From Bradyrhizobium sp. URHD0069 (lineage in GTDB: Bacteria; Pseudomonadota; Alphaproteobacteria; Rhizobiales; Xanthobacteraceae), in NCBI RefSeq assembly GCF_000701345.1, contig NZ_JNIJ01000043.1, forward strand, positions 1 to 59,208: 59,208 bases of DNA, in the 5' to 3' direction. The position numbers and the translations under genes were made by a program. Numbering within the stretch: the stretch's first letter is position 1; every line of letters begins with the position of its first letter. Below, in pieces: positions 18,555 through 27,253 of this stretch. The notes beneath the pieces are model-generated. The model made no database searches and was not told the DNA's origin. It saw nothing but the letters and a program-made list of their open reading frames with translations.

Positions 18555-18572
18555 CTGGCGGAGAGAGTGGGA
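18555..18572. repeat. attR: 18-bp repeat overlapping tRNA-Ser 3' end
   Basis: Identical to 6235-6252. It covers the CCA, discriminator, acceptor strand and part of the T-stem of the tRNA, so integration left the tRNA gene intact. Confidence 0.85.
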
Positions 18573-18645
18573 TTCGAACCCACGGTACGGTTTCCCGCAC
18601 ACACGCTTTCCAAGCGTGCGCCTTAAGCCACTCGGCCATCTCTCC
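18556..18645 (-). tRNA. tRNA-Ser (anticodon GGA)
   Basis: A 90-nt class II tRNA. Acceptor strands GGAGAGA and TCTCTCC pair; the D-arm starts GCCGAGTGGCTTAAGGC; the anticodon stem CACGC/GCGTG encloses loop TTGGAAA, giving GGA. A long variable arm follows, then the T-loop GGTTCGAATCC and an encoded CCA. Reads UCC/UCU serine codons. Its 3' end is the attachment site of the island. Confidence 0.97.
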
Positions 18646-18856
18646 GGATGCCCTCTCTTGAAGGGGCATGACGACTTTTGCAAGTGAGCGCGGCTGTTAT
18701 GCCGGAAATTTCCTTAAATAGCTGAATAACTTGGTAATTTTATAGTCCCGCCAGCATCGGGCGGCCCGTATTCCAGCGGGTTGAACCGAAAACCGGCTGC
18801 AGGCGACGATTGATACGAGCGACTAAGGCGGGCAACGGCAATCAGCAGAGGGGCCC

Positions 18857-19215
18857 ATGAAGATCAATCGCGCGCTGGTGTTCCTCGATTCTGGCGTCCG
18901 CGATTGCCGCAGGCTGCGCGGGCCCCGCGATGGCACAAGCTTGTACCCGTCAGGACCTGGATGTGAGTTGCGATGACGGGCCGCGGGGTTTGCTGTCCGG
19001 CGACGCGATTATCTGGAGCGACGGCACGCGATCGAGCCTGTCGTCGCCGCATCCGAGCGTCATCACCGGCAACAAATCGTCGGTGATCGTGGGACCGGGC
19101 GTGTTCGTCGGCAAAAGCTAGCGGCGTCGTGCCGCTGGACAATCCGAGCGCGCCGAACAAGGCGCGTTGCCCCGTTCTCGAGAGCGTTTCATATTGTTAC
19201 TGGCGCCGTCGCTGA
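18857..19215 (+). pseudogene. Small exported protein gene with two +1 frameshifts
   Basis: ATG at 18857 opens MKINRALVF. One base later the signal peptide continues in another frame (SILASAIAAGCAGPAMAQA), followed by CTRQDLDVSCDDGPRGLLSG and VGPGVFVGK, which stops at 19121. The frame then shifts again to VVPLDNPSAPNKARCPVLES and SYCYWRRR, ending at 19215. Removing one C in TTCCTC (about 18883) and one A in CAAAAG (about 19117) restores one frame of about 118 codons with a signal peptide and paired cysteines. Either a recent pseudogene or two indel errors. Function unknown. Confidence 0.6.
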
Positions 19216-19316
19216 AGCAAACGCAGCGAGCCGCGAAGGAGGAGCAGCCAGGAACCCTTGGTTTGCGCGTGTTCTGATAGCAAGACCGGCATCCACTTTT
19301 TGCGGAACACGCGCCC

Positions 19317-19364
19317 GCTCGCTCGAGACGGCCGCGTTGCGCCCTCCTCAGGATAACTAGGATG
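19317..19364. repeat. Dispersed repeat (GAGACGGCCGCGTTGCG...CTCCTCAGGAT)
   Basis: The string CGAGACGGCCGCGTTGCG followed by CCTCCTCAG recurs at 42813-42842, and a relative with a 16-bp stem is at 58137-58207. Intergenic, downstream of otsA. Confidence 0.55.
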
Positions 19365-19384
19365 GTTTGAGTGTGATGGTTCGG

Positions 19385-20836
19385 TCAGTGATACCGCACG
19401 CCGGTATTGGCCGAGCGACGCGGCCGCAATGCCGGCGCGTCGAAGAGCGGCTCGTTGTCAGCCGTCCGGCTCTCCTGCAAGGTGTCGACGAAATCTGCAA
19501 ACCATTGCTGAATGGTACCGCGGCGCAGTTTCGCCACCATCGCCTCCCAGCGCATGCGCCGCTCGGTCAAAGGCATCGAGAGCGCGGTCGCGATGGTCCG
19601 TGCCATGCTGTCGATATCGTGGGGATTCACCAACAGCGCCGTATCCAGTTCATTCGCCGCCCCGGCGAATTTCGACAGTACCAGCACGCCGGGATCAGCA
19701 GGGTTTTGTGCCGCGACATACTCCTTGGCGACCAAATTCATGCCGTCATGCAGCGGCGTCACAACGCCGACCTGGGCTGTGCGATAAAGTCCCGCCAGCA
19801 CCGTCTGGCTGAAACCCTTGTTGAGATAGCGGATCGGGGTCCAGTCCACTTCGCCGTGGTGGCCATTGACGTCGCTCACGAGCTTGGCGAGTTCGCTTTG
19901 CAGATTGCCATAGGCCTCGATCGCGCCCCGTGACGGCGTCGCGATCTGCAGCAACGACACCGTGCGCGCTAGCTGCGGCTGCAAGGTCCACATGCGGTCG
20001 AATGCGCTGATGCGGTTGATCAGGCCCTTGGAATAATCCAGCCGATCGACGCCGATCGCCAGCTTCTCGCCATTCAGGCTTCGCCGCAACCGCGACACGT
20101 CGGGATGGGATGCGGCCTTGGTGGCTTGCACGGCGAATTTTTCGACGTCGATACCGATCGGAAATACTGCGACGCGGGTTCTGCCGTGACCCGAGGTCAC
20201 AACACCGTCGTCGACCTCGAGCCCAAGTTCGGCCGACAGGTAGTCAAGGAAATTCTCGCAATCATCCCTGGTCTGGAATCCGATCAGATCGTAGGCCAGC
20301 ATCGCCTCGACCAATTCTCGATGATGCGGCACGCCTTCGATCATCGCGCGCGCGGGCCAAGGCGTGTGCAGGAAAAAGCCTATCGGCTGCGTCACCTCGA
20401 GCTGGCGCAGTTCACCGCCCAGCGCCAGGAAATGGTAGTCCTGAATCCAGAACGCGGTGTCCGGCCTTCTAAATCGCAGCAGCGCGCGCGCCATGAAGGC
20501 GTTCACTTCGCGATAGGACAGGTAATCTTCCTCAGAAGCTCGGATTAAATCGGCACGCGAATGAAGCGCCGGCCACAATGCCGAGTTTGCGAAACCTTCG
20601 TAGTATCCGCCGTAATGCGCCGCCGGCAGGTCCAGCATGGCCAAAGCACCCGCGCCGAGCGCTTCGATTTCGGCGAACGGGTCCTTCTGGGCGCCGTCTC
20701 GGACACGGCCGCTCGAACCTACCCAAATCGCACCGGATTTCTCTACGACCGGCAGCAAAGCAGCCGCCAGACCTCCCGTCATGGGCTCATTGGCCGTGCC
20801 GCGCGCTACGCGATTCGAAACAACGACGAGGTTCAC
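19385..20836 (-). CDS. otsA: Trehalose-6-phosphate synthase (GT20)
   Basis: Transfers glucose from UDP-glucose to glucose-6-phosphate to form trehalose-6-phosphate in the cytoplasm. 483 residues. N-terminal LVVVSNRVA and GGLAAALLPVVEKSGAIWVG, the substrate loop DYHFLALGGELR, the UDP-binding region GVDRLDYSKGLINRISAFD and C-terminal LVAKEYVAAQN are all present. I chose the GTG at 20836 because AGGAGGGG lies 5 bp before it; a TTG at 20863 has no such site. Last gene of an MFS-otsB-otsA run, 306 bp after otsB. Supplies the osmoprotectant trehalose together with OtsB. Confidence 0.95.
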   Translation of the reverse strand: MNLVVVSNRVARGTANEPMTGGLAAALLPVVEKSGAIWVGSSGRVRDGAQKDPFAEIEALGAGALAMLDLPAAHYGGYYEGFANSALWPALHSRADLIRASEEDYLSYREVNAFMARALLRFRRPDTAFWIQDYHFLALGGELRQLEVTQPIGFFLHTPWPARAMIEGVPHHRELVEAMLAYDLIGFQTRDDCENFLDYLSAELGLEVDDGVVTSGHGRTRVAVFPIGIDVEKFAVQATKAASHPDVSRLRRSLNGEKLAIGVDRLDYSKGLINRISAFDRMWTLQPQLARTVSLLQIATPSRGAIEAYGNLQSELAKLVSDVNGHHGEVDWTPIRYLNKGFSQTVLAGLYRTAQVGVVTPLHDGMNLVAKEYVAAQNPADPGVLVLSKFAGAANELDTALLVNPHDIDSMARTIATALSMPLTERRMRWEAMVAKLRRGTIQQWFADFVDTLQESRTADNEPLFDAPALRPRRSANTGVRYH

Positions 20837-21142
20837 AAATCCCCTCCTGGTATCGGTCGTCAATTAACATCCATTCATCAATATGGTTCCCGGCCAACCT
20901 TTCAACGAAATGAAACCAAATTCAGGCGGCCGGCCGATGGAACCTTGTTCTTCCACCGCGCCCAAAACTTTTCGAAGGTTTCGACCCGCGGAAAACCCAT
21001 CGGCTCGCGAAGGATTTCGCTTGGTGGTAGCACCGAGCTATTGCGCACTACCGAACTGTTGCCTCATTTCGATCAAACTGCTTCAGGTCGATAGAACTGC
21101 TTGAGGCAGACTCAATCGGGCAAAGTCCCAGGACGGTGGCAA
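20837..21142. other. otsB-otsA intergenic region
   Basis: 306 bp with no gene. A promoter of its own for otsA is possible, but I see no clear -35/-10 pair or operator. Two similar short strings (AACTGCTTCAGG and AACTGCTTGAGG) lie about 20 bp apart around 21078-21108. Confidence 0.35.
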
Positions 21143-21994
21143 TCAGGTAAAATACGACCATGATTCCATGGCGGCTTTTTCATCATCGAGCAGATGCGCG
21201 AGCCACGCCCGTACATCGCCGGGATCGTCGAAGTGGCCTGCGACTCCCTTGGCGCGCCGGCCCACCGAGAATGCCAGGCCGCCAAGATCCGGCATGATGG
21301 CGAACACAGATTCATCGGTAACATCATCGCCGACGAACAGGGGACGGCGCCCCTTAAAAGGTTCGTGGGTCATCAGTTCGCGAACCGCCGTAGCCTTGCT
21401 GAAGCCGGAATGCTTGATTTCACAAACGCATTTTCCGGGCATCACTTCGATCGGCGCATTCGGCAGATCCGCCCTGATCAGGGACACCGCCGCGTAAATC
21501 GCCTTCTCAGCATGCGGCGCCAAACGGTAGTGGAGCGCCAGCGAATAGCCTTTGTCCTCCAGCAGAATGCCCGGACTCAACTTGGCAATGGCGGCCAACC
21601 GTCGTTTCAGCTCCTTCTCCATCGGCGGGGCAAGGGTGGCGACTGCTTCGTTGTCCTGTGACAGACGTATTTCCGCGCCGTGACCGCCAACGGCCGGAAA
21701 TTGTTCGGGAGCAAAAATCAGATCGATATCGTTCAGCGAACGTCCGCTCACGAGTGCGATCGCGCCCGAAGTCCTGTCGAGCAGGCGGTTGAGGGTTTTT
21801 GAGAGTCCCGGCGGCACCCAGACTTCGCGCGGCGTCGGCACCAGATCGAGTAGCGTCCCGTCGATATCGAGCAGTATGGCAGTTTGGTCCAGATGCGGCA
21901 CCAGCGAGGCCGGCACCGGCACGGCGTCTGGCGAGTCGTCTTCTTCGGGTAACATGTCGTCTCGCAACGGCGCCTCGGCCAAGTTCTCAGTCAT
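21143..21994 (-). CDS. otsB: Trehalose-6-phosphate phosphatase (HAD family)
   Basis: Hydrolyses trehalose-6-phosphate to trehalose. 283 residues. HAD motif I is ILLDIDGTLLDLVPTP (nucleophile Asp, second Asp as acid), motif II region AIALVSGRSLNDID, cap region with GHGAEIRLS, motif IV LFVGDDVTDESVF. Starts 6 bp after the MFS transporter stop with a GGAG in the transporter's last codons, so the two are co-transcribed and probably coupled. Confidence 0.94.
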   Translation of the reverse strand: MTENLAEAPLRDDMLPEEDDSPDAVPVPASLVPHLDQTAILLDIDGTLLDLVPTPREVWVPPGLSKTLNRLLDRTSGAIALVSGRSLNDIDLIFAPEQFPAVGGHGAEIRLSQDNEAVATLAPPMEKELKRRLAAIAKLSPGILLEDKGYSLALHYRLAPHAEKAIYAAVSLIRADLPNAPIEVMPGKCVCEIKHSGFSKATAVRELMTHEPFKGRRPLFVGDDVTDESVFAIMPDLGGLAFSVGRRAKGVAGHFDDPGDVRAWLAHLLDDEKAAMESWSYFT

Positions 21995-22000
21995 CTCATT

Positions 22001-23494
22001 CTACTCCATAAAAGCCAGCGGCGGCGCCACCGATTCCAGCGCCCGGCGCTCGGCTGCAATGCAGTAACGCCACGCGACCACCGCCGCCGCGATCATCAAC
22101 CCCGATCCGAGAAGATAGCCAGCGAACACACTGTCGCGCGATCCGGTATCGATCAATGCACCGAACAGCGCGGGACCAACGACCCCGCCAATTCCTGTTC
22201 CGATCGAATAGAACAGCGCAATCGCCAGCGCACGAACCTCCAGCGGAAAGGTTTCGCTGACCGTGAGGTACGCTGCACTGGCGGCCGGCGAGGCAAAAAA
22301 GAAAATCACCATCCATGCGATGGTCTGGGTCTGCGCGCTCATCACGCCGATCGAAAACAGATAGCCCGAAAGCGCGAGCAGGAGGCCAGATACGCCGTAG
22401 GTGAACGTAATCATCACGCGCCGGCCCACCGTGTCGAACAGTCGGCCAAGCAGCAGCGGCCCAAGGAAATTGCCGGCCGCGAACGGAAGTATGTACCATC
22501 CGATCTGGCTCGCCGCTATCCCGTAGAAGTCGGTCAAGACAAGGGCAAAGGTGAAGAAGATCGCGTTATAGAAAAACGCTTGCGCGATCATCAGTGTCAA
22601 TCCGACCAGCGATCGCTGACGATAGACGGAGAACAGCGTGTGCGCCACCTCGCGCAACGGCGTGTGGTCGCGCATCTTCAATTTGATTTTCGTCCAACCA
22701 TGCTGACCGGGGTCTTGCACGTATCCCGTGACCGATCGCTCAATGTCATCCACGATGGCGTGCGCGCGATCCGGCTGGCCGTGAATCATCAGCCACCGCG
22801 GACTTTCGGGGATCCACATCCGCATCCCAAACACCACAAGGCCAAGACAGGCTCCGGTGAGATATGCAAGCCGCCAGCCGAGATCGGGGTCGATCACGGC
22901 CGGATCAAGCAGGACGATCGCGCTGACCGCACCCATCGCCGCGCCGATCCAGAAGCTGCCGTTGATCACGAGGTCCGTCCATCCGCGGTACCGCGCCGGT
23001 ACCAATTCCTGAATCGTCGAATTAATCGCGGTGTATTCGCCGCCGATGCCGGCACCGGTGAGAAATCGAAACAACGCGTAGCTCGCCAAGTTCCAGGACA
23101 GCGCCGTCGCCGCGGTCGCCGTGAGATAGACCGCCAGCGTGATGAAGAACAGCTTCTTGCGCCCGATCCGATCGGTAAGCCAGCCAAACCCCAGCGCGCC
23201 GAGGACGGCGCCGGCGAGATAGGCGCTGTTGGCAAAGCCGACGTCGAAGTTGGTGAAACGAAGCGTTGGACTCTCTTTCAGAGCACCCGACAGGGCGCCA
23301 GCCAACGTAACCTCCAGTCCATCGAGAATCCAGGTGATGCCAAGCGCAAGGACGACGCGGGTGTGGAAACCGCTCCAGCGCAGACTATCGAGACGCGAGG
23401 GAATGCTGGTTTCGATGATGCGATCATCGGTGCGTGTTATCGGCGTTGTTTCGGCAGCCGTCGAAAGAGGCGTCGCATCACTCAGGCCAGCCAT
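22001..23494 (-). CDS. MFS transporter, sugar/acid-H+ symporter type
   Basis: 497 residues with the 12-TM pattern. Between TM2 and TM3 is GWLTDRIGRKKLF (the MFS A motif), then FLTGAGIGGEYTAINSTIQE and after TM6 the PESPRWL signature of the sugar porter/AAHS branch. An N-terminal cytoplasmic tail of about 45 residues precedes TM1. Being first in an operon with otsB and otsA, it may move trehalose, a precursor or an osmolyte; substrate is inferred from context only. Confidence 0.85.
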   Translation of the reverse strand: MAGLSDATPLSTAAETTPITRTDDRIIETSIPSRLDSLRWSGFHTRVVLALGITWILDGLEVTLAGALSGALKESPTLRFTNFDVGFANSAYLAGAVLGALGFGWLTDRIGRKKLFFITLAVYLTATAATALSWNLASYALFRFLTGAGIGGEYTAINSTIQELVPARYRGWTDLVINGSFWIGAAMGAVSAIVLLDPAVIDPDLGWRLAYLTGACLGLVVFGMRMWIPESPRWLMIHGQPDRAHAIVDDIERSVTGYVQDPGQHGWTKIKLKMRDHTPLREVAHTLFSVYRQRSLVGLTLMIAQAFFYNAIFFTFALVLTDFYGIAASQIGWYILPFAAGNFLGPLLLGRLFDTVGRRVMITFTYGVSGLLLALSGYLFSIGVMSAQTQTIAWMVIFFFASPAASAAYLTVSETFPLEVRALAIALFYSIGTGIGGVVGPALFGALIDTGSRDSVFAGYLLGSGLMIAAAVVAWRYCIAAERRALESVAPPLAFME

Positions 23495-23762
23495 GCCGCA
23501 TTGCTCCTATGCTCGCCGACTAAGACCTCCACGGAATTGGGAGCGCCGCGGTTCAACACCGATTTGCCCTGCACTCCCTGCAGAGCCACCAGTTGAAACC
23601 AATCAGAAAATGCCCGGGAACCGGCATTCTCAAGCTCAATTCGGCAACTTTGGTACCAGCCACATTAATCAACGCCTTAAGCACGTGCGAGTTCCCGCAT
23701 TGCGGTAGAGGAACCGATCAGGTCTATCACCGTTTCGGCTTGAACGGGTATGGAGTCCGAAT

Positions 23763-24164
23763 ATGGCTGAACCTCGGAAAACAACGCGTGCGCGCAAAAT
23801 GGCGAGGCGCAAAACCGCTCGCAAGAATACAAACAAGACGACGGCACGGAGACCAAGCCCGGCGCGGAGGAAACCTGCAGCCAGGAAGGCATCGCCAAAG
23901 CGCTGGTCGCAGCGCGTGACGCGGGAGAGCGATGCGCTGGATCTGAAGCGCGGCCTGTTCAAACAGACTGACCCGAAGAAGATCGCAGCTTCGCTCAAAC
24001 GCTCGGCCGAACGCAGTTCGCGCCGCAAGGCAGGCGCCTATCGCTCCGCACTCTCAATGCTGACGTTTTATATCAACCGCGCCGGCAAAACCCTGCCGAA
24101 AACGCAGCGCGACCGCTTGCAGCGCGCCAAGGCCGAGCTGAAGCACCAGTTTGGAAGAGAGTAG
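23763..24164 (+). CDS. DUF3175 family protein
   Basis: 133 residues. The first 45 are a lysine/arginine/alanine-rich histone-like tail (RKTTRARKMARRKTARKN). The rest is the DUF3175 domain: KRWSQRVTRESDALDLKRG, then SLKRSAERSSRRKAGAYRSA and MLTFYINRAGKTLP. The basic tail suggests nucleic-acid contact. Function of the family is unknown. Single gene, divergent from the MFS operon, convergent with the MCP gene (16 bp between stops). Confidence 0.85.
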   Translation: MAEPRKTTRARKMARRKTARKNTNKTTARRPSPARRKPAARKASPKRWSQRVTRESDALDLKRGLFKQTDPKKIAASLKRSAERSSRRKAGAYRSALSMLTFYINRAGKTLPKTQRDRLQRAKAELKHQFGRE

Positions 24165-24180
24165 TACTCCGAAGCGCGCT

Positions 24181-26226
24181 TTACGCCGCGCGGATGTTCG
24201 CCATGAAGCGGTCGAGTTCCTCGCGCAACCGCGTGCTTTCGGACGAAAGGGTTTGCGCCGAATTCAAGACCTCCTCAGAGGCGGAACCGGTTTCCGTAGC
24301 GCCGCGATTGACCTGCATGATGTTGGTGGCCGCTTCACGAGTTCCTTGCGCGACGCTTTGAACGCTGCGCGCGATCTCCTGGGTGGCCGAGCTCTGCTGC
24401 TCCACCGCACTGGCGATTGCCGCTGCGATATTCGAAATCTGGCCGATGGTGCCGCCGATCTCCTTGATGGCGGCAACGGATTCCTGTGTCGCGCCCTGCA
24501 TGCCGGAAATATGCGACGAGATCTCGTCGGTCGCCTTCGCAGTCTGGCTCGCCAGCGATTTGACCTCGGAGGCGACCACAGCAAAACCTCGACCGGCCTC
24601 GCCGGCCCGGGCGGCTTCGATGGTTGCATTGAGCGCCAACAGGTTGGTCTGTTCGGCAATCGCCGTGATCAATTTGACCACGTCGCCGATCTCTTGCGCG
24701 GCGCGCGACAATTTGCCGATACGCCCGTCGGTTTGCTGCGCCTGAAGCACCGCCGCCTCCGCGATCTGGTTGGACTCCCGCACCCGTCTGCCGATTTCGT
24801 CGACCGACGTCGAGAGCTCTTCCGTTGCGGACGCGACCGACTGCATGTTGCTGGAGGCTTCTTCCGATGCACCGGCGACCTGGCTGGACAGGCTCTGCGT
24901 GGTCTCCGCGGTCCGCGTCAGCGTGCCCGCGGCTTGCTCGAGTTGAACGGCGGAAGCTGAAACGTTCGAAACGATAACGCCGACCGCCGCCTCGAATTCA
25001 TCGGCAAACCGGATGAGTTCGGCGCGACGCGCCGCACTGCTCGCCTTGTTCTGGGTATCCTGCGCCGCGGCATCACGTTCGGCCTTGGCGATCGCCTGCA
25101 CCTTGAATTCTTCCACCGCTTCCGCCATTTCACCAAGTTCGTCCCTGCGACCGAGACCTGGCAGCACGACGTCGAACTTGCCGCCCGCGAGTTCACGCAT
25201 CGCCTTGCACATCGCTCTCATCGGCCGGGAAATTCCCCTGCCCAGCAACAGCGCCAGGGCGCCGCCGAGTAGGAAGCCGCCGGCCGCGAGCATCACGATC
25301 AGGCGCTCAGTCTCGCCGACAATCGCGTCTGACTCGGATTCGAGTCTTTGTTGATCGGAAAGCAGGTCCGCCTTCATCGCGATCGAGCCTTTCACGATCA
25401 CGCTCGCCGAGTCCGCCATTTCAGCAACCAGCCCATCGATAGATTTCGAATTCTCGACCAGTTTGGCTAGTGCTTGCCGATATTCTTCCAGCATCGCGGA
25501 CGCTTCCGTGAGGGCTTTGGTGATCTTTTCGTCGCTCGACGATATCGCATGCAGCGAGTTTTCGACGAACTTCAGACGCGCCAGCGCGCTGGTTGCGACC
25601 GTCTGCTCGGGATTGATGACGAAGGTATTGGCGAGCGCGGTCGCCGCCTGATATTGCGCGGTGACCTGCTTGGCACCGAGCTCAACTGCCGGCAGCTCCG
25701 CTTCGGCGGCATTGCTGGCGAGATCGTCGAGCTTGTAGCGCAGCATGGTACCGCCGCGCGTGAGCTGGTTTTGCGTTACCATCGCGCTGTCGCGCTTGAC
25801 CTTGAGAATATCGGCAAAGATCTTGGTGAAGGTCTGGAATTCCCTGGCGAGGCGGGTGATCTGATCGAGACGCGCTGGATTGGCGGTGCCCCGCATCGAT
25901 TGATCGATGGCATCCTTCAGGCTGGCTTCGGCGATCAGCGCCGCGTTGGCATCGCTCTCTTTTCCGGTCACCACGTAATATCGCGCCAGCGCCTGGTACG
26001 AAATCAGCTCGCGGTCGATATTGCGCGCCAGATCGGCTTCGGACACGCTCTTTCGGTAGGATGCCACGCCGGCGGAAACGCGCTCAAATCCAAGATAGGC
26101 GAAGCCCATGCTGGCCGCCGAAATGGCAAGCACCAGGGTAAAGCCGAGCATGATTTTGCCCCGAAAACGTAGCGTCGGGAGCCTTGGCGATACCGCTTGC
26201 GGCCAGACATGCTTCAACAAACCCAC
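24181..26226 (-). CDS. Methyl-accepting chemotaxis protein
   Basis: 681 residues. A cytoplasmic N-tail, TM1 (MLGFTLVLAISAASMGFAYL), a long helical periplasmic ligand domain of HBM/four-helix type to about residue 300, TM2 (LIVMLAAGGFLLGGALALLL), HAMP (GISRPMRAMCKAMRELAGG), then a methyl-accepting coiled coil with the conserved hairpin AEQTNLLALNATIEAARAGE and GRGFAVVASEVKSLA. Signals to CheA through CheW. No neighbour hints at its ligand; it lacks a C-terminal CheR-binding pentapeptide, ending in FMANIRAA. Confidence 0.95.
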   Translation of the reverse strand: MGLLKHVWPQAVSPRLPTLRFRGKIMLGFTLVLAISAASMGFAYLGFERVSAGVASYRKSVSEADLARNIDRELISYQALARYYVVTGKESDANAALIAEASLKDAIDQSMRGTANPARLDQITRLAREFQTFTKIFADILKVKRDSAMVTQNQLTRGGTMLRYKLDDLASNAAEAELPAVELGAKQVTAQYQAATALANTFVINPEQTVATSALARLKFVENSLHAISSSDEKITKALTEASAMLEEYRQALAKLVENSKSIDGLVAEMADSASVIVKGSIAMKADLLSDQQRLESESDAIVGETERLIVMLAAGGFLLGGALALLLGRGISRPMRAMCKAMRELAGGKFDVVLPGLGRRDELGEMAEAVEEFKVQAIAKAERDAAAQDTQNKASSAARRAELIRFADEFEAAVGVIVSNVSASAVQLEQAAGTLTRTAETTQSLSSQVAGASEEASSNMQSVASATEELSTSVDEIGRRVRESNQIAEAAVLQAQQTDGRIGKLSRAAQEIGDVVKLITAIAEQTNLLALNATIEAARAGEAGRGFAVVASEVKSLASQTAKATDEISSHISGMQGATQESVAAIKEIGGTIGQISNIAAAIASAVEQQSSATQEIARSVQSVAQGTREAATNIMQVNRGATETGSASEEVLNSAQTLSSESTRLREELDRFMANIRAA

Positions 26227-26655
26227 TTCGAACCCCCGTTTCCGACGCCAGCCAGAGCCGGGAGCGCGAGCTCCCGGTGCGATGCCGAAAACTAGAGGAG
26301 AATGGATAAGGGGGCGTAAATTTGCGCGGAATTGGGTCTGCTTCTCGTTGTTATTGCAATGGCTGCCTCACCCTCTGTTGGCGGGCTTTAGCCCCTCTGG
26401 GGAATGCCCTGGGCTGCGCGGGCCTGGGCATCAACGCCACGGAGCTATGGGTGGGTGATCTCATGACTGCCGCCTCCCAGCTCTGTTTCGCGATCTTCCC
26501 TTGCGCTGCTCGCCGCCCTCCCTCCACGGGCAAGATAAAGAAGCCTCACGCAAAGACGACATCACAATGACTTCCGCGGCGAAAATCCCAGTTGCAAAGT
26601 TCCGCGCCCGTGCTTCTAATTAGAACAACTAAAAAAGCATCGGGAGGCATCACAC
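26227..26655. other. Intergenic region upstream of coxSLM
   Basis: 429 bp between the divergent MCP and coxS genes, holding both promoters. No convincing gene, and no palindrome I trust. The last 80 bp (from about 26575) are AT-rich and end with GGGAGG before the coxS GTG. Confidence 0.4.
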
Positions 26656-27141
<486 letters not shown>

Positions 27142-27253
27142 TCAGGTCAACTCTGACCCGCAAGGTCAGAGCTTTTGAAATCAAAAAACTGGCTGCGATC
27201 TGCCCATTTCGAGAGTTTCGCGCAGGTGACGCGGCCCGACAGGGAGAGATGCG

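Larger units (their letters stand above)
6235..18572. mobile_element. Integrated genomic island at tRNA-Ser(GGA)
   Basis: The 12.3-kb segment is bounded by perfect 18-bp direct repeats. It begins with a tyrosine integrase and ends at the 3' end of an intact tRNA-Ser. The interior has a serine recombinase, a large helicase-like protein, mixed-strand small genes and a codon/base texture more AT-rich in places than the flanking chromosome. No capsid, terminase or conjugation genes are visible, so it is not a complete prophage or ICE. It resembles a satellite or integrative mobilisable-type island with its own helicase (inference). Confidence 0.8.
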
